Assembly: GCF_008326305.1 (NCBI RefSeq)
Contig: NZ_BIXY01000044.1
Location: 1 to 56,321 of the forward strand
DNA from: Dictyobacter arantiisoli
GTDB taxonomy: Bacteria; Chloroflexota; Ktedonobacteria; Ktedonobacterales; Ktedonobacteraceae
Length of the DNA stretch: 56,321 nucleotides
Reading direction: 5' to 3'
Position numbers and translations under genes: made by a program. This document shows, piece after piece, positions 55,299 through 56,321 of this stretch (positions within the stretch are counted from its first letter, which is position 1; the number at the start of each line of letters is the position of its first letter). The notes under the pieces were generated by a model. It was not told the origin of the DNA, did no database searches, and saw only the letters and a list, made by a program, of their open reading frames with translations.

Positions 55299-56228
55299 AT
55301 GGAGATTCTGCAAGGATTGCGCAAACCATATAAAGAACTTCCCAGTAAATACTTCTATGATGAGGTCGGCTCTCAATTGTTCGACCGCATCACTGAAGTC
55401 GATGATTATTACCTGACGCGTACAGAATCGCTTATCCTGCAACAGCAAATCGAAGCTATCGCCGCTGCACTCGGTCCACAATGTATGCTTATTGAGTATG
55501 GCAGTGGAAGCAGTATTAAAACACGCCAGTTACTTGACCATCTGGTAGATCCTATAGCATACGTACCCATTGACATCTCGAGGGAACATCTATTACAGGC
55601 ATCGCTCACGCTCGCTCATGCCTACCCTACATTAGAGATTCTCCCCATTTGTGCAGACTATACCAGTGCTTTTGCCTTACCTCAGCCATCGAGGCCAGGT
55701 AAACGCAAGGTGGCTTATTATCCAGGATCAACAATCGGCAATTTTGATAGCGAGCCCGCTAAACGCTTCCTGTCTCAAATCGCGCAAACCTGTGGAAAAG
55801 GGGGCGGTTTACTGATAGGAGTAGATCTAAAAAAAGATTTTGCAATTCTGCATAAAGCCTACAATGACTGCGATGGCGTGACAGCACAGTTCAATTTACA
55901 TTTGCTCGAACGGCTTAATGAGGAGTTGGCGAGCAATTTTCAACTTGACCAGTTTGGACATTATGCATTTTATAATCCTGGTCAGGGGCGTATCGAAATG
56001 CACCTCGTTAGCTTACAAAAGCAAGAGGTGCAGTTTGGTGACGAAACAATCACCTTCGATAACTTCGAAAGCATTTGGACCGAAAGTTCCTACAAATACA
56101 CGCTTGACGAATTCCGGCAACTGGCAAATAGTACCGGTTTCCAGGTCGAACACGTCTGGCTTGACCCTCAGCAACTTTTTAGTATTCAGTACCTCTCAGA
56201 ACTTATCCGAAAACGTGGAAGGAGATGA
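55299..56228 (+). CDS. egtD: L-histidine N-alpha-methyltransferase
   Basis: SAM-dependent enzyme that trimethylates histidine to hercynine. LPSKYFYDEVGSQLFDRITEVDDYYLTRTE opens the conserved core, IEYGSGSSIKTRQLL binds SAM, and YYPGSTIGNFD is typical of the family. 309 residues from the ATG given here. The frame continues upstream with no stop for 22 codons. Translated from an ATT at 55233, these read as the missing N-terminal helix of EgtD (EEQLERYDFAPRQ), and GGGAGG lies six bases before that ATT. The true start may therefore be this rare ATT, at the egtB stop; the ATG has no clear ribosome site. Confidence 0.9.
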   Translation: MEILQGLRKPYKELPSKYFYDEVGSQLFDRITEVDDYYLTRTESLILQQQIEAIAAALGPQCMLIEYGSGSSIKTRQLLDHLVDPIAYVPIDISREHLLQASLTLAHAYPTLEILPICADYTSAFALPQPSRPGKRKVAYYPGSTIGNFDSEPAKRFLSQIAQTCGKGGGLLIGVDLKKDFAILHKAYNDCDGVTAQFNLHLLERLNEELASNFQLDQFGHYAFYNPGQGRIEMHLVSLQKQEVQFGDETITFDNFESIWTESSYKYTLDEFRQLANSTGFQVEHVWLDPQQLFSIQYLSELIRKRGRR

Positions 56229-56283
56229 TAGAATCAAGAACAAGGAAAGGAACACGAATCCCCCAAGCAAAGGAGAAACCAAG

Positions 56284-56321
56284 ATGGCCCGAACCAAACC
56301 GTGGGAAGTCAGTGACCAATT
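56284..56321 (+). mobile_element. Start of an IS5-type transposase, cut by window edge
   Basis: The last 38 bases begin with ATG after AAAGGAG and read MARTKPWEVSDQ. This matches the conserved opening of IS4/IS5-superfamily transposases. Only 12 residues are in view, so family and intactness are uncertain. The 55 bases between egtD and this start may include the left end of the element; no terminal repeat is proven. Confidence 0.6.

Noticed and set aside
1-56321. CRISPR arrays, tRNA genes and prophage modules
   Set aside because: I saw no regularly spaced repeats, no cloverleaf and no phage structural genes. The small excisionase-like protein at 52419 has no integrase or attachment-site neighbours, so I treat it as a regulator.

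Overview
The gene content suggests a chromosomal segment of a Ktedonobacteria-like member of the Chloroflexota. The evidence is an F420 side-chain cluster with a stand-alone FbiB-type nitroreductase, an ABC riboflavin uptake pair (ribX/ribY) behind an FMN riboswitch, T-box leaders, several Hanks-type kinases carrying zinc ribbons or FHA domains, and an ergothioneine pair (egtB/egtD). This is inference from gene content; no rRNA gene lies inside the window. Base composition looks even and genes are tightly packed, so most of it reads as ordinary chromosome. The exceptions are a perfect 29-bp hairpin (29556-29616), a decayed deacetylase remnant (44899-45205) and a transposase start cut off by the right edge (56284 onward).

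Layout. 1-449: no gene; a leftward rRNA-like promoter at the edge. 450-4355, leftward: tyrA, a phosphopantetheinyl transferase, and a GTPase paired with a degenerate peptidase-like protein. 4777-6055, rightward: a small unknown protein and nth. 6065-10991, leftward: lipid kinase, amidohydrolase, comM/yifB, histone-deacetylase-like protein. 11564-13138: kinase 1. 13232-21692, leftward: APH-like protein, rhodanese, unknown membrane protein, FHA kinase, sucB and sucA. 22025-28234, rightward: an isoleucine T-box, alaX, ileS, then an amidase. 28364-37513, leftward: HAD hydrolase; the operon [HAD-APH fusion]-hisH-hisA-hisF-hisI; and argC-argB behind a second T-box. 38185-42271, rightward: CDF metal transporter and kinase 3. 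42357-45675, leftward: ribY, ribX, FMN riboswitch, deacetylase remnant, DoxX protein. 45939-52646, rightward: cofE, nitroreductase, cofD, cofC, glnA, moaA, a small HTH protein. Then a leftward GNAT gene, rightward egtB and egtD, and the partial transposase.

How the parts fit. RNA-level control is unusually visible: an Ile T-box (specifier ATC) ahead of alaX-ileS, a T-box ahead of argCB whose specifier does not read as arginine, and an FMN riboswitch ahead of ribX. The nitroreductase of the F420 cluster belongs to an FMN-using family, which links it loosely to riboflavin uptake. The histidine genes make the substrate of EgtD.

The most interesting unknowns are the 785-residue HAD-APH fusion that is translationally coupled to hisH, the altered metal motif and extra C-terminal domain of HisI, the GTPase/degenerate-peptidase pair, and the 29-bp hairpin. 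Start codons were chosen from visible Shine-Dalgarno (SD) sequences and family lengths, so many are shorter than the maximal open frame.
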